A stretch of DNA of 45,190 bases from Pseudonocardia sp. CNS-004 (lineage in GTDB: Bacteria; Actinomycetota; Actinomycetes; Mycobacteriales; Pseudonocardiaceae), in NCBI GenBank assembly GCA_001942185.1, contig MKJV01000124.1, forward strand, positions 1 to 45,190. The letters are read 5' to 3'. Below the pieces are notes generated by a model, which saw nothing but the letters and a program-made list of their open reading frames with translations, made no database searches and had not been told where the DNA came from. Below are positions 18,477 through 28,263 of this stretch, piece by piece; within the stretch, counting starts at the first letter, position 1, and every line of letters starts with the position of its first letter. The translations under genes were made by a program, and so were the position numbers.

Positions 18477-19654
18477 TCAGGCGGCTCGCCCCATCCCGAC
18501 CGGCTCGCGGCCCAGGACCCGCGCGTAGATGCCCTCGAACCGGTCGAGGGTGGCCTCGGATCCGTGGGCGGCCACGATCTCGCGGCTCGCCGAGCCCATC
18601 CGGCGCCGGGTGGCGGCATCGCCCAGCAGCGCGGCGAGCCGCGTGGTGAGCTCGTCGACGTCGCCGGGGGTGTAGAGCCAGCCGTTGCGGCCGGGGCGCA
18701 CGAGGTGGGGCAGGGCCATCGCGTTGGCGGCGACCACGGGCAGGCCCGCGGCCATCGCCTCCAGCGTGACGAGGCTCTGCAGCTCCGCGATCCCGGGCAT
18801 GCAGAACACGTCGGCGCCCGCGTACGCCTCGAGCAGCTCCTCCTCGGAGATGAAGCCGCGGAACCGCACCCGCTCCCCGATGCCGAGGTCTGCCGCGAGC
18901 GCGCTCCACTCCTCGCGGCGCGCGCCGTCCCCGACGATCTCCAGCCGGCCGGGCATGCCGTCGGGCAGGGCGGCGAACGCCTGATCAGCTCGTCGACCCG
19001 CTTCTCCTGGTCGAGACGGCCGACGAACAGCACGGTGGGTTCGGGGCCCGAGCTGTGCGGGATGGTCCGGTAGCGGTCGGCGTCGATGCCGCACGAGACG
19101 GGGAAGGCGTCGACCAGGCCGGCGTGGCGCACGAGCAGCTCCACCGCGCGCGGGGTCGGCGCCGTGACGACCTGCGCCTTGCCGAAGACCCGGCCGAGGT
19201 CGCGCCACGCCCACGAGTTGAACGCGCGCCGCAGCGGCTGCGGGATCGGGCTGTAGCCGATGAGGTTCTCCGGCATGAGGTGGTTGGTGGCCACGAGCGG
19301 GCGGCCGGAACGGTGGGCGGCCCGCACGATCCCGCGGCCGACGACCATGTGCGCGTTGGTGTGCACGACGTCGGGGTCGATCTCCTCCATCAGCGCGGCC
19401 GTGGCCGGGACGGCGTCCCACGGCATGCACACCTGGAAGCCGTCGTGCAGGTAGTACCGGTGGGAGCGCACACCGTGGACGATGACGCCGCCGCGGACCT
19501 CGCGCGTGGCCGGCCCGACGGGCGAGGGGGCCACGACGTGGATCTCGTGGCCGCGGTGGGCGAGCCCGGTGGCGAGCCGCTCGACGAAACGGGCGGCGCC
19601 GTTGACGTCGGGCGGGTAGGTCTCCGCGCCGATCATGATCCGAAGCGGCTTCAC
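18477..19654 (-). CDS. Glycosyltransferase, GT4 family (frame broken once)
   Basis: About 392 residues. The N-terminal domain opens MIGAETYPPDVNGAARFVER with a typical FVERLATGLAHRGHEI pattern. The C-terminal domain has VLFVGRLDQEKRVDELI and the EX7E-type segment PGIAELQSLVTLEAMAAGLP. The form resembles PimB/MgtA-like mannosyl- or glucosyltransferases. The frame breaks near 18981; one added G joins DELI to RAFAALPDG. Start GTG 19654 has GAGAGGA about 10 nt upstream. It lies 38 nt after the DMT transporter and converges on another glycosyltransferase gene. Confidence 0.9.
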
Positions 19655-19692
19655 GGAATGTGTCCTCTCGGGTCGGCACCGGGTGCTGGGGA

Positions 19693-20715
19693 TCACCGGC
19701 GGTGCACGGGGTCGGCCGGGCGCGGCTGCGCATCCGGCGTGGAGGGCTGGGCCTGCGGGGCCGGCAGCGGCGCTGCCGCGGCCCCCGGGCCGAGACGGGC
19801 GGCGCGTGCGGCCGCGGCGTCGGGGTGGTGCCTGGCGAGCGCGATCACGCCCGCCGTGGCGGTGATCGCGGCACCGGCCAGCACGAACCAGGTGTCGGTC
19901 GGGGTGGCCGTGCCCTCGCCCAACAGCACCGCGCCGAGCAGCACGGCGACGATCGGGTCGACGACGGTGAGGCAGGCGATGACGACCTCGGGTGGCCCGG
20001 ACGCGAACGCCTGCTGTACGAGCCATCCGCCGACGAGCACCGCGGCGGCGATGCCGGCGACGGCGGCGAGCACCGGGAGTTCGACGAGCCCGACGTCGCC
20101 TGCGACGACGGACTGCGACACCGCGCGCACGAGCGCCGACACCAGGCCGAACGCGGCGGCGCCCGCCGTGGCGCAGGCGACGCAGCGGATCCAGCCGGAG
20201 CGGGCGAGTCCGAGCCCGGCGAGTGCGAGCACCACGCCCGCGACGACGAGGCTCGCGATCAGGGTGGCCTGGTCGGGCGGGGGTGAGCTCACGGCGGTGC
20301 CTGCGGTGGCGCCGACGAACACGGCGACGCCCGCCACGCTGAGCAGGACCCCGACGACGACGCCCGGTGCGGGCCTGCTGTCGGTGCGCACCGATGTGAG
20401 CAGCACCGCGATCGGGACGGCGAGCACGCCGAGCGGCTGCACGACCGACAGCGGCGCGAGCACGAGCGCGGTGGCGTGCAGCGCCGAGCCGCCACCGGCG
20501 AGTGCGAGCCCGGCGAGCCAGCCGGGGCGGCGGGTGATGTCGCGCAGGCCGCGCAGCGACAGCACCTTCCCGGGCCGGTCGTCCTCGTCACGGCTCGACC
20601 CGGCGCTGACGGCGCTGTGTTGCAGCACCGCGGCACCGGCGAAGCACCCGGCGCCGAGCAGGGCGAGGACGATCGCGATCCACGGCCCGGCCTGATAGGT
20701 GATCACGTCGGTCAT
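19693..20715 (-). CDS. DMT-superfamily (EamA/NIPA-like) transporter
   Basis: A 340-residue membrane protein with about nine or ten hydrophobic helices (for example LAGLALAGGGSALHATALVL and VVIACLTVVDPIVAVLLGAV). It ends in an Ala/Pro-rich cytoplasmic tail of about 45 residues. The family exports metabolites or carries Mg2+ (NIPA-like); the substrate here is unknown. ATG 20715 overlaps the stop of the DUF998 gene (ATGA), so the two are coupled. Confidence 0.8.
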   Translation of the reverse strand: MTDVITYQAGPWIAIVLALLGAGCFAGAAVLQHSAVSAGSSRDEDDRPGKVLSLRGLRDITRRPGWLAGLALAGGGSALHATALVLAPLSVVQPLGVLAVPIAVLLTSVRTDSRPAPGVVVGVLLSVAGVAVFVGATAGTAVSSPPPDQATLIASLVVAGVVLALAGLGLARSGWIRCVACATAGAAAFGLVSALVRAVSQSVVAGDVGLVELPVLAAVAGIAAAVLVGGWLVQQAFASGPPEVVIACLTVVDPIVAVLLGAVLLGEGTATPTDTWFVLAGAAITATAGVIALARHHPDAAAARAARLGPGAAAAPLPAPQAQPSTPDAQPRPADPVHRR

Positions 20716-21433
20716 GCGGCACCCCGCAACGTCGGGGACACGGCGACCGGCACACGGCAGTCGGCGCGGTCGACCGCGAGGCGGGTCGCCCGTGCCGTCA
20801 TCACCAGTACCACCATCACCGCTACATAGAGAACACGCTGTACCCCACCGATGAAGGGGAAAAGTGGTGAACCGGCGATAACGATCGGAACATGATTGAG
20901 CAGAAAGAAGGCGCTGAGGCCGCCCGCGATCCCGGTGGCCCAGGTCAGCGGGGTTGCGGCAGGCGCCCAGGCCGGTGCCGAGCGGGCGCGCCGGGCCACC
21001 ATCCAGGCGGCGAGCGGTAGCACGGCGAACACCCAGCCGCCCGCGGCCCGGTGGACGGTGGAGACCAGGCCGGGCGTGGTGCCGGGGGTGTGGGTCGGGA
21101 AGAGCGCCACGAGCACGAGGCCTACCGCGGCGCTGACGAACAGCGCCGCGGGGCGCTCGCGGCGGGGAGGTCGGCGCGGCGCAGACCGGCAGCGAGCGCG
21201 GTGCAGCCCACCGCGGCGCTGATGGCGGCCACGCCGATCAGCGCGTAGCCACCCGTGATGAAGACGTAGTCGCTGATCACGGTGGTGAGCGGATCGAGCG
21301 TTCCGATCGTGCTCAGGTGCAGGAATCCGAGTGGCAGGAGCGCGACGATCACGGATGCCGTCACGATCGACTCGCCGGCCCACGCCACCCCCGCGGCCTC
21401 GCGCCCGTTCCCCCCGGTCGACGTCATGCGCAT
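20712..21433 (-). CDS. DUF998 membrane protein (frame broken once)
   Basis: About 240 residues with six predicted helices. The start, then LLPLGFLHLSTIG and the short VISDYVF segment, match DUF998 proteins, whose job is unknown. The second half (VSAAVGLVLVALFPTH to the end) is in another frame; the break is near 21157. Start could be ATG 21433 or ATG 21427. It is followed by a coupled DMT transporter, so both may act on one compound. Confidence 0.7.
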
Positions 21434-21534
21434 ACCGTGCCAGCACCGCACTGAGACGGACATCAGGATCTCCACCGAGTCCGTCCGGGGGTATTCCCCC
21501 ATTCCGCCGATCGGGCCGGCGCCGGGCGCGTGCC

Positions 21535-22207
21535 TCACGACGGCACCACCCCGTCGTCCGGAAGGGGGTCGGCACGCTCGGTCTGGCCGGGCAGCAGCGG
21601 GGCGATGGCCGGTTCGCGCGCCGTCACGCCGGCGGGCGCGGCGTGCACCGCACGCACGCCCGGCCGGGCGGCCACCGCGTCCAGGCCCGCCCGGTCCGCG
21701 CGCACCACGACCGCGAGCACGCACGGTGCTGCGGGGTCGGCGAGCGCCCGTTCCTCGGCGGAGGCGATGTCCGCGGGCCGCCCGGTCTGCTGCCGGCGTC
21801 GGCGGCGGCACCCTGCAGCGCCCGCTGCCGGGCCGCGTCGAGCGCGGCGCGCGCAGGCACGCCCCGGTCGAGTGGCTCGAACCGCAGCGCCGTCTGCACG
21901 CGGGCCACGGCACCCGCAGCACGGCGCTGACCGGCACCGCCCCCTCGACCGCCGTGGCCGCGGCCGCCGCGGGGAGCTCGGTGGCGAACTGGACGAGCGC
22001 GACCACCTCCACCCCGGGTGCGGGCAGCTCGCCGGGGAGCCGCTGCAGGTAGGCGGCCACGTCCTCCCCCGGCTCCGGGCCGAGCCGGACGGATCCCGGG
22101 GCGGGGGCGGGGGCGGATGCCGGGAAGCTCGCGCCCGCGTACCAGGCCGTGAGCAGCACGACGGCCGCACATGCCAGCAGCACGTACGTCCTGGCCCGCC
22201 CGGTCAC
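21535..22207 (-). CDS. Unknown N-terminally anchored protein (frame broken twice)
   Basis: I do not recognise this gene. Joining three frames (breaks about 21800 and 21910) gives about 224 residues. One N-terminal membrane helix or signal (TYVLLACAAVVLLTAWYAG) is followed by an Ala/Pro linker and an extracellular region with PGVEVVALVQFATELPAAA and later CVLAVVVRADRAGLDAV. These two stretches look like paired beta-alpha units. No lipobox cysteine follows the helix. Start GTG 22207 is preceded by AAGGGG at good spacing. It lies 71 nt downstream of the rluD-type gene. Confidence 0.6.
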
Positions 22208-22278
22208 GCTCACCCCTTCTTCTCCGGTCCCGTCCGACCGTCCAGTGTCCACGCCGCCGCGGGAGCGGGTGTTCGGGG

Positions 22279-23208
22279 TCAGTCCCGCAGGGCGTCCAGG
22301 GCGTGCTCGAGGTCGGCGGGGTAGGGGCTGGTGAACTCCACCCAGCGCCCGTCGGCGGGGTGCTCGAAGCCCAGCGAGCGCGCGTGCAGCCACTGTCGCT
22401 GCAGCCCGAGCTGCTTCGCGAGCGTCGGGTCGGCGCCGTAGGTGAGGTCGCCGACGCAGGGGTGGCGCAGCGCGGCGAGGTGCACGCGGATCTGGTGGGT
22501 TCGCCCGGTCTCCAGCCGCACGTCCAGCAGCGACGCCGCGCGGTACGCCTCGATCGTGTCGTAGTGGGTGACGCTCGGCTTGCCGCCGGCGACGACGGCG
22601 AACCGGTAGTCGTGGCGCGGGTGCCGGTCGATGGGGGCGTCGATGGTGCCGCTGGACGGGTCGGGGTGGCCCTGGGCCACCGCGTGGTAGCGCTTGTCGA
22701 CCGTGCGTTCCTTGAATGCACGCTTCAGTGCTGAATACGCGTGTTCGGCCGCCGCGACGACCATCACGCCGGTGGTGCCGACGTCCAGCCGGTGCACGAT
22801 GCCCTGGCGCTCGGCGGCACCCGATGTGGAGACGCGGTAGCCGAGCGCGGCGAGCCCGCCCACCACGGTGGGGCCGGTCCAGCCGGGGCTCGGGTGCGCG
22901 GCCACCCCGACCGGCTTGTCGACGACCACGATCTCGTCGTCGGCGTGCAGCACGGTGAGTCCGGCGACGACCTCCTCCGGCCCGGTGATCGCGGTGACCG
23001 GTTCCGGGTCGGGCAGCTGCACCTCGAGCCACGAGCCTGCGGTCAGCCGGTCGGACTTCCCGGCGGCCTGCCCGTCGACGGCCACCCGGCCGTCCTCGGT
23101 GAGCGCGGCGACGGCCGTGCGGGACAGGCCGAGCAGGCGCGACAGGCCTGCGTCGACGCGCATGCCGTCGAGGCCGTCGGGCACGGGGAGCTGGCGGATG
23201 TCACTCAC
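22279..23208 (-). CDS. RluA/RluD-family 23S rRNA pseudouridine synthase
   Basis: 309 residues. An S4 RNA-binding domain is at the N-terminus (RVDAGLSRLLGLSRTAVAAL, GRVAVDG). The catalytic domain has the active-site aspartate in HRLDVGTTGVMVVA and the later GRTHQIRVHLAALRHP. It converts uridines of large-subunit rRNA to pseudouridine; RluD targets helix 69. The GTG at 23208 lies inside the end of lspA (GTGAGTGA overlap), the usual lspA-rluD pairing in actinobacteria. Confidence 0.9.
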   Translation of the reverse strand: MSDIRQLPVPDGLDGMRVDAGLSRLLGLSRTAVAALTEDGRVAVDGQAAGKSDRLTAGSWLEVQLPDPEPVTAITGPEEVVAGLTVLHADDEIVVVDKPVGVAAHPSPGWTGPTVVGGLAALGYRVSTSGAAERQGIVHRLDVGTTGVMVVAAAEHAYSALKRAFKERTVDKRYHAVAQGHPDPSSGTIDAPIDRHPRHDYRFAVVAGGKPSVTHYDTIEAYRAASLLDVRLETGRTHQIRVHLAALRHPCVGDLTYGADPTLAKQLGLQRQWLHARSLGFEHPADGRWVEFTSPYPADLEHALDALRD

Positions 23209-23831
23209 CGGCGGGCTCGTCCGTGTTGCCGGGCCTCGTGCCACCGGAGCGCTTGCCTCCGGTGCGCGTGCCGTCGAGCTCCCGGCCCAGCAGTGCGAGC
23301 ACCACCAGCAGCGCGCCCCCGGAGACGATGGAGGAGTCGGCGAGGTTGAACACGGGCCACACCCGCCCGTCGGGTGCGAACAGCGACACGACGTCGACGA
23401 CGTGCCCTGCAGGGGGCCGGGTGAGCGGAACAGCCGGTCGGTGAGGTTGCCCAGCGCGCCGCCGAGCACGAGGCCGAGCGCGACGGCCCAGCCGGTGGAC
23501 CGCAGCCGCCGCGCCACGCGCACGATCACCACGACCACCGCGATCGCGACGATCGTGAGCAGCCAGGTGTACCCGGTGGCGAGCGAGAACGCGGCGCCCG
23601 GGTTGCGCACGAGCTGCAGGTACACCAGGCCGCCGAGGATCTCGACGGGTGCGCGGTCCTCGAGCTGCGCGACCGCGACGACCTTCGTGAGGATGTCGAG
23701 GACGAGCACGGCCGCAGCGATCACGGACAGCAGCCGGACCGTGGGCCGCCCCACCACGGGTTCGGGCGGCGGCGCGATGTCCGCGGTGTCCGCGGACCGT
23801 TCGGCCGGGTGTCCTGGCTGTCCTCGCTCAC
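23201..23831 (-). CDS. lspA: Lipoprotein signal peptidase (frame broken twice)
   Basis: Membrane aspartyl protease that cleaves prolipoproteins after lipidation. Four helices are seen, with the catalytic aspartates in LGNLTDRLF and FNLADSSIV. One break near 23412 (one C restores PLQGHVVDVVSLF) splits the protein. The open frame alone begins at 23757, but a GTG at 23831 reads VSEDSQDTRP and, with one G restored near 23804, joins ERSADTADIAPPPEPVV. This gives a 210-residue protein with a hydrophilic N-terminal tail. It starts 7 nt after the antiporter stop and overlaps the pseudouridine synthase. Confidence 0.88.
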
Positions 23832-23838
23832 CCGACCA

Positions 23839-25331
23839 TCATCCCCTACCGGTTGAGCCGTTCCGCCCGGCGTGCCAGCGGGCGAGGCGACCGCGCTGGT
23901 CCACGGCCCGGATGCGGTCCTCTGCGGCCGCCCGCGCCTCGGTGGTCGTCACGACGAGCAGCTGGTCGCGTTCGCGCAGCCGGGTGTCGCCGGACGGGGT
24001 GAAGCCGCGCCCGTCGCGCACGACGAGGCTGACGGTGGCTCCGCTGGGCAGCCGCAGCTCACTCAGGTACACGCCGCGCAGCCGCGATCCGACGGGTACC
24101 TCGATCTGCAGCAGGTCGGCGGACAGCTCGTCGAGGGGTGCGGCGTCGACCGAGATCTCCCGCGGTTCGGCCTCCCGCGACACCCCCAGCCATCGCGCCA
24201 CCCACGGCAGCGTGGCGCCTGGAGCAGCGTGAGCCCGATGACCAGCACGAACACGACGTCCACCAGGTCGTCCCCGCTCGGCGCCCCCTCGATCAACGCG
24301 ACCAGCGCGAACACGATCGGGACCGCGCCACGCAGGCCGGCCCAGGACAGGAACGCCTGCTCCCGCCAGGCCACCCGGAACGGCGCCGCCGCCGCGAGCA
24401 CCGACAGCGGGCGCGCGGCGACGGTGAGCACCAGCCCGGCCACGAGCGCCGGGACGATCGCGTCGACGAGGCGGGGCGGCGACACGAACAGCCCGAGCAG
24501 CACGAAGACCCCGATCTGCGCCAGCCAGCCCATCCCCTCCGCGAACGACCGGACGTCGCCGCGGTGCGGGAGGTCGGCGTTGCCGAGCACCAGTGCCGCG
24601 ACGTAGACGGCCAGCAGGCCGGACGCGTGGGAGAGCTGCCCCGCCGAGTAGGCGAGTACGCACACCGCGAGCGTGGCCAGCGGGTAGAGGCCGGTGGCGG
24701 GCAGGGCGGCGCGGCGCAGCGCCCACGCCCCGGTCAGCCCGAAGAGCCCGCCGATGACGCCGCCCGCGCCCAGCTCGTAGACGACGAGCAGCGGGGTGAG
24801 CCAGGTGATCGGATCGGTCGATGCGAGCAGGATCACCGCGAGCACGACGGGCGCGTCGTTCGTGCCGGACTCGAGCTCCAGCATCCCGGCCACCCGTGGG
24901 GAGACACCGACCCCGCGCAGCACCGAGAACACCGCCGCAGCATCGGTGGACGACAGCACGGCACCCCAGAGGAAGGCGGCCCGCCAGTCCATCCCCAGCA
25001 GCAGGTGCAGGCCCACCCCGACCACCGCGATGCTGACGGCGACCCCGGCCGTCGCCAGCGCGATGCCCACGCCCAGTCCGGGCCGGACCGCGGACCAGCG
25101 GGTGGTGAGCCCGCCCTCGGCGAGGATGAGGACCAGCGCCGCCCACCCGACCGACTCGGTGAGCGGGGCGTCGGAGAACTGGATGCCCAGCACCGACTCG
25201 CCGAGCAGCACGCCGATGCCGAGGTAGAGCAGCAGCGAGGGCAGCCCGACCCGCACCGAGACCCGCACGGCGAACACGCCGAGCAGTACGACGGCGGCCG
25301 CGACCCCGAGCGCCATCTCCAGGCTCCCCAT
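23839..25331 (-). CDS. CPA1-type cation/proton antiporter with TrkA-C domain (frame broken once)
   Basis: About 497 residues, with 12 or so helices. LLLYLGIGVLLGE, GAVLSSTDAAAVFSVLRG and LELESGTNDAPVV are hallmarks of NhaP/CvrA K+(Na+)/H+ antiporters. The C-terminus is a cytosolic TrkA-C domain (GVYLSELRLPSGATVSLVV, then RLRERDQLLVV). The break near 24220 is mended by one G (LLQAATLPWV). ATG 25331 has GGAGGTG just upstream. Likely role: K+ or Na+ and pH balance. It is divergent from a sensor kinase, which may control it. Confidence 0.88.
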
Positions 25332-25475
25332 GCCCACCTCCGCGTCGCACACGGTATCGGCGCAGGTCGCAGGCCCGAGGAGCGCCCTGAACAACGTCGA
25401 CCCACCGCGTGACGGGGGGTTGTCCCCACCCCGGACCGGGGAGGAACTCCGATGGTGCCGTCCCCACCGGCTCCA

Positions 25476-25481
25476 TAGCCT
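25476..25481 (+). promoter_or_regulatory. Candidate -10 box for leaderless kinase operon
   Basis: TAGCCT lies 6 nt before ATG 25488 with no Shine-Dalgarno sequence between. It is the fourth first gene in the window with this spacing. The -35 region is not convincing. Confidence 0.4.
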
Positions 25482-25487
25482 GATCCC

Positions 25488-26807
25488 ATGGTCATGGCCC
25501 CGCCCGTGGAGGGCGTCCCCGCGGTGCGCGCGCCGCACCGTGATCCGCTGCGGGCGCTCGTCGCGCCGTCCACCTGGCTGGCGGCCGCCCACCTGCTGCT
25601 CGACGCCGTGGTGGGCACGGCGGTCGCGCTCGTGCTGGGTCTGGGGCTCGTCTTCAGCGTCGTCCTGCTGCCCTTCGCCCTGGCCGGGGTGCCGGTGTGG
25701 ATCGTCACGGCCTGGGTGAGCGCCGGTATGGCCCGGCTGGAGCGCCTGCGCTACGGCGTCCTGCTCGGTGTCGGGATCGCCCCGCAGCCGATGCCGGCGT
25801 TCCGGCCCAACCCGCTGCGCTACGGCGGCGTGCTGTGGCGCGACCCCGGCGTGCGCCGCCGCGCCGCCCACCAACTGCTCGCCGCGCCGCTGGGGATCCT
25901 CACCGGCGGGATCGCCTACACCGTGCTCACCGGCGCGCTGGCGCTGCTGGGGATGCCGCTGCTCGGCCTCGCGATCACGGCCGACGGCGACACCGCGTAC
26001 GGGATCCCGCTGGTCGACGACGCGGGTGGGCGCGCCCTGCTCGCCGGGCTCGGCCTCGTGCTGCTGCTCGCCGCCCCGACCGTCCTGCGGGCGCTCACGG
26101 CCGTCGACGTGGCGGTCGCCCGTTCCCTGCTCGGGCCGGTGCCCGAGGTGCTCGCCGAGCGGGTGCACGAGCTGGAGCGCAGCCGGGCCCGCGTCGTCGA
26201 CGCCGGGGAGGCCGAGCGCCGCAAGCTCGAGCGCGACCTGCACGACGGCACCCAGCAGCGCCTCGTCGCGCTGGGGATGACGCTGGGGCGGGCCCGCACG
26301 CGCTACAAGCAGGACCCCTCGGCGATCGGCGAGCTGCTCGACGACGCCCACCAGCAGGCCAAGGACGCCGTCACCGAGCTGCGCGGGCTCATCCGCGGCC
26401 TGCACCCGCCCGTGCTCACCGACCGCGGGCTCGACGCGGCGCTCTCCGCGATCGCGGTGCGCTGCCCGGTGCCGGTGCAGCTCACGGTGGAGCTCGACGA
26501 GCGGCCGAGCGCCACCGTGGAGGCGATCGGCTACTTCGTGGTGGCCGAGTCGCTCACCAACGTCGCCCGCCACTCCCGGGCTGCTCACGCGTCGGTCACG
26601 GTGCGCCGCGAGGGCGACGGGCCGGTCTGGATCACCGTCGTCGACGACGGCGTCGGCGGGGCCGACCCCGATCGCGGCACCGGCCTGCGCGGCCTCGCCG
26701 ACCGCGTGTCCGGCGTCGACGGCCAGCTGCGCGTCGACTCACCCGTCGGCGGGCCCACCGTGCTCACCGTCGAGCTCCCGACCGGCCCGGCCGGGCTCAC
26801 CCGATGA
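25488..26807 (+). CDS. NarL-family sensor histidine kinase
   Basis: 439 residues. Four hydrophobic segments in two pairs (about 28-80 and 125-215) form the membrane sensor part. The dimerisation/phosphoacceptor helix ERRKLERDLHDGTQQRLVAL (HisKA_3) has phosphorylated His252. The ATPase domain shows FVVAESLTNVARHS and the G-boxes DDGVGG and GTGLRGLADR. The sensor has no identifiable ligand domain; envelope stress is a usual guess for such proteins. The stop overlaps the regulator start (ATGA). Confidence 0.92.
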   Translation: MVMAPPVEGVPAVRAPHRDPLRALVAPSTWLAAAHLLLDAVVGTAVALVLGLGLVFSVVLLPFALAGVPVWIVTAWVSAGMARLERLRYGVLLGVGIAPQPMPAFRPNPLRYGGVLWRDPGVRRRAAHQLLAAPLGILTGGIAYTVLTGALALLGMPLLGLAITADGDTAYGIPLVDDAGGRALLAGLGLVLLLAAPTVLRALTAVDVAVARSLLGPVPEVLAERVHELERSRARVVDAGEAERRKLERDLHDGTQQRLVALGMTLGRARTRYKQDPSAIGELLDDAHQQAKDAVTELRGLIRGLHPPVLTDRGLDAALSAIAVRCPVPVQLTVELDERPSATVEAIGYFVVAESLTNVARHSRAAHASVTVRREGDGPVWITVVDDGVGGADPDRGTGLRGLADRVSGVDGQLRVDSPVGGPTVLTVELPTGPAGLTR

Positions 26808-27457
26808 CGGCTGCACGCGTCACCGTCGCCGAGGACTCGGTGCTGCTGCGCGAAGGCCTGACCCGGCTGCTCGCCGAATCGGGGTTCGAGGTCGTCGACG
26901 CCGTGGGCGACGGCGAGGCGCTCCTGCGGTCGGTGGCCAAGCAGCCGCCCGACGTCGTCGTCGCCGACGTCCGGATGCCGCCCACCCACGCCGACGAGGG
27001 CCTGCGGGCGGCGCTGGTCATCCGGTCCCGGTGGCCGGGGGTGGCGGTGCTCGTGCTGTCGCAGTACGTCGAGGAGCGCTACGCCACCGAGCTGCTCGCA
27101 GGCGACACCCGCGGCGTCGGCTACCTGCTCAAGGACCGCGTGGCCGATGTCGAGACGTTCGTGGAGGCCCTGCACCGCGTCCGCACCGGTGGCACCGCGC
27201 TCGACCCGGAAGTGGTCTCCCAGATCTTCGCCCGATCTCGGCGGGCGGCGCCGCTCGCCGCGCTCACCCGCCGCGAACGCGACGTGCTGGCGCTCATGGC
27301 CGAGGGCCGCTCCAACGCCGGTATCGCCGCGGAGCTGGTGGTCGGCGAAGGGGCCGTCGAGAAGCACATCAGCGGGATCTTCGGCAAGCTCGCGCTCCCC
27401 GCGGCGCCGACCGACCACCGGCGGGTGCTCGCCGTGCTCAGATACCTGGAGGACTGA
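26804..27457 (+). CDS. NarL/LuxR-family response regulator
   Basis: 217 residues. The receiver domain has acidic residues near the start (AEDSVLL), the phosphorylated D55 in VVVADVRMPP and the conserved lysine in LLKDRV. A LuxR-type helix-turn-helix follows: LTRRERDVLALMAEGRSNAG and VEKHISGIFGKL. It is the partner of the kinase before it (ATGA overlap). The DUF4097-type gene 2 nt after is the first likely co-expressed output; the antiporter across the shared promoter region is a second candidate. Confidence 0.93.
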   Translation: MTAARVTVAEDSVLLREGLTRLLAESGFEVVDAVGDGEALLRSVAKQPPDVVVADVRMPPTHADEGLRAALVIRSRWPGVAVLVLSQYVEERYATELLAGDTRGVGYLLKDRVADVETFVEALHRVRTGGTALDPEVVSQIFARSRRAAPLAALTRRERDVLALMAEGRSNAGIAAELVVGEGAVEKHISGIFGKLALPAAPTDHRRVLAVLRYLED

Positions 27458-27459
27458 CC

Positions 27460-28239
27460 GTGACCGCCACAGCACCCGCGCCCCCGGAGCGCCCGGCCGT
27501 CGTGGCCGCGGCCGTGCTGTTCGTCGTGCTCGTCTGCGGCACGGGGGCCTTCTCGCTGCTGTCCGAGGTCGTCACCGAGTCCGTCGAGCGCACGAGCTCG
27601 TTCACACCGGCCACCGACCTGCTCACGGTCGACGCCGACGGCGACGTGTCGATCGTGCCGAGCACCGACGGACAGGTGCACGTGCGCACGTCGGTCCGCC
27701 ACGGCCTGGGCGGGCCGCGGATCGTCCAGGAGTCCACGGCCACCGGCGTCCGGCTCGACGTCGGCTGCCGCGAGTTCCTCGCCACCAGCTGCGACGTCCG
27801 CCACGAGGTGCAGGTGCCGCCCGCGTTCGAGGTGGTGGTCGACGGCAGCGACGGCGACGTCACGGCCACCGGGCTGCGCGGGCCGCTGCGGGTGGCCCGG
27901 GCCAGCGGCGACATCACCGCGGTCGATCTCACCGGCCCGCTCGACCTGCGGTCGGTCGCGGGTGACATCAGCGGCGACGACCTGCGCAGCGAGGTGCTCC
28001 GGGCCGGCTCCGAGACCGGTGACATCCGGCTGGAGGTCGTGGTGGTGCCCCGGGAGGTGGACGTCACCTCGACGACCGGCGAGATCGACCTCGCCGTACC
28101 GGCCGGCACCGCCTACCGCGTCGACGCCGACTCCGACGCCGGTGACGAGCGGGTGCTCGTCCCGATCGACCAGACCTCCGCCCACGGCCTGCGCGCCGAC
28201 AGCTCCACCGGCGACGTCACGGTGCGCCCCACCCGCTGA
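27460..28239 (+). CDS. DUF4097-type membrane-anchored beta-solenoid protein
   Basis: 259 residues. One N-terminal helix (VVAAAVLFVVLVCGTGAF) is followed by an outer-face region of repeated short beta units such as VDADGDVSIVP, VDGSDGDVTATGL, ARASGDITAVDL, VAGDISGDDL and STTGEIDLAV. This pattern is typical of DUF4097/DUF2807 adhesin-like folds. GTG 27460 follows the regulator stop by 2 nt. Kinase-regulator-DUF4097 trios are common in actinobacteria; the protein is probably a sensor accessory or envelope component. Function is not known. Confidence 0.8.
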   Translation: MTATAPAPPERPAVVAAAVLFVVLVCGTGAFSLLSEVVTESVERTSSFTPATDLLTVDADGDVSIVPSTDGQVHVRTSVRHGLGGPRIVQESTATGVRLDVGCREFLATSCDVRHEVQVPPAFEVVVDGSDGDVTATGLRGPLRVARASGDITAVDLTGPLDLRSVAGDISGDDLRSEVLRAGSETGDIRLEVVVVPREVDVTSTTGEIDLAVPAGTAYRVDADSDAGDERVLVPIDQTSAHGLRADSSTGDVTVRPTR

Positions 28240-28263
28240 CCCCAGCCGCTCGACGCCGGTGGC

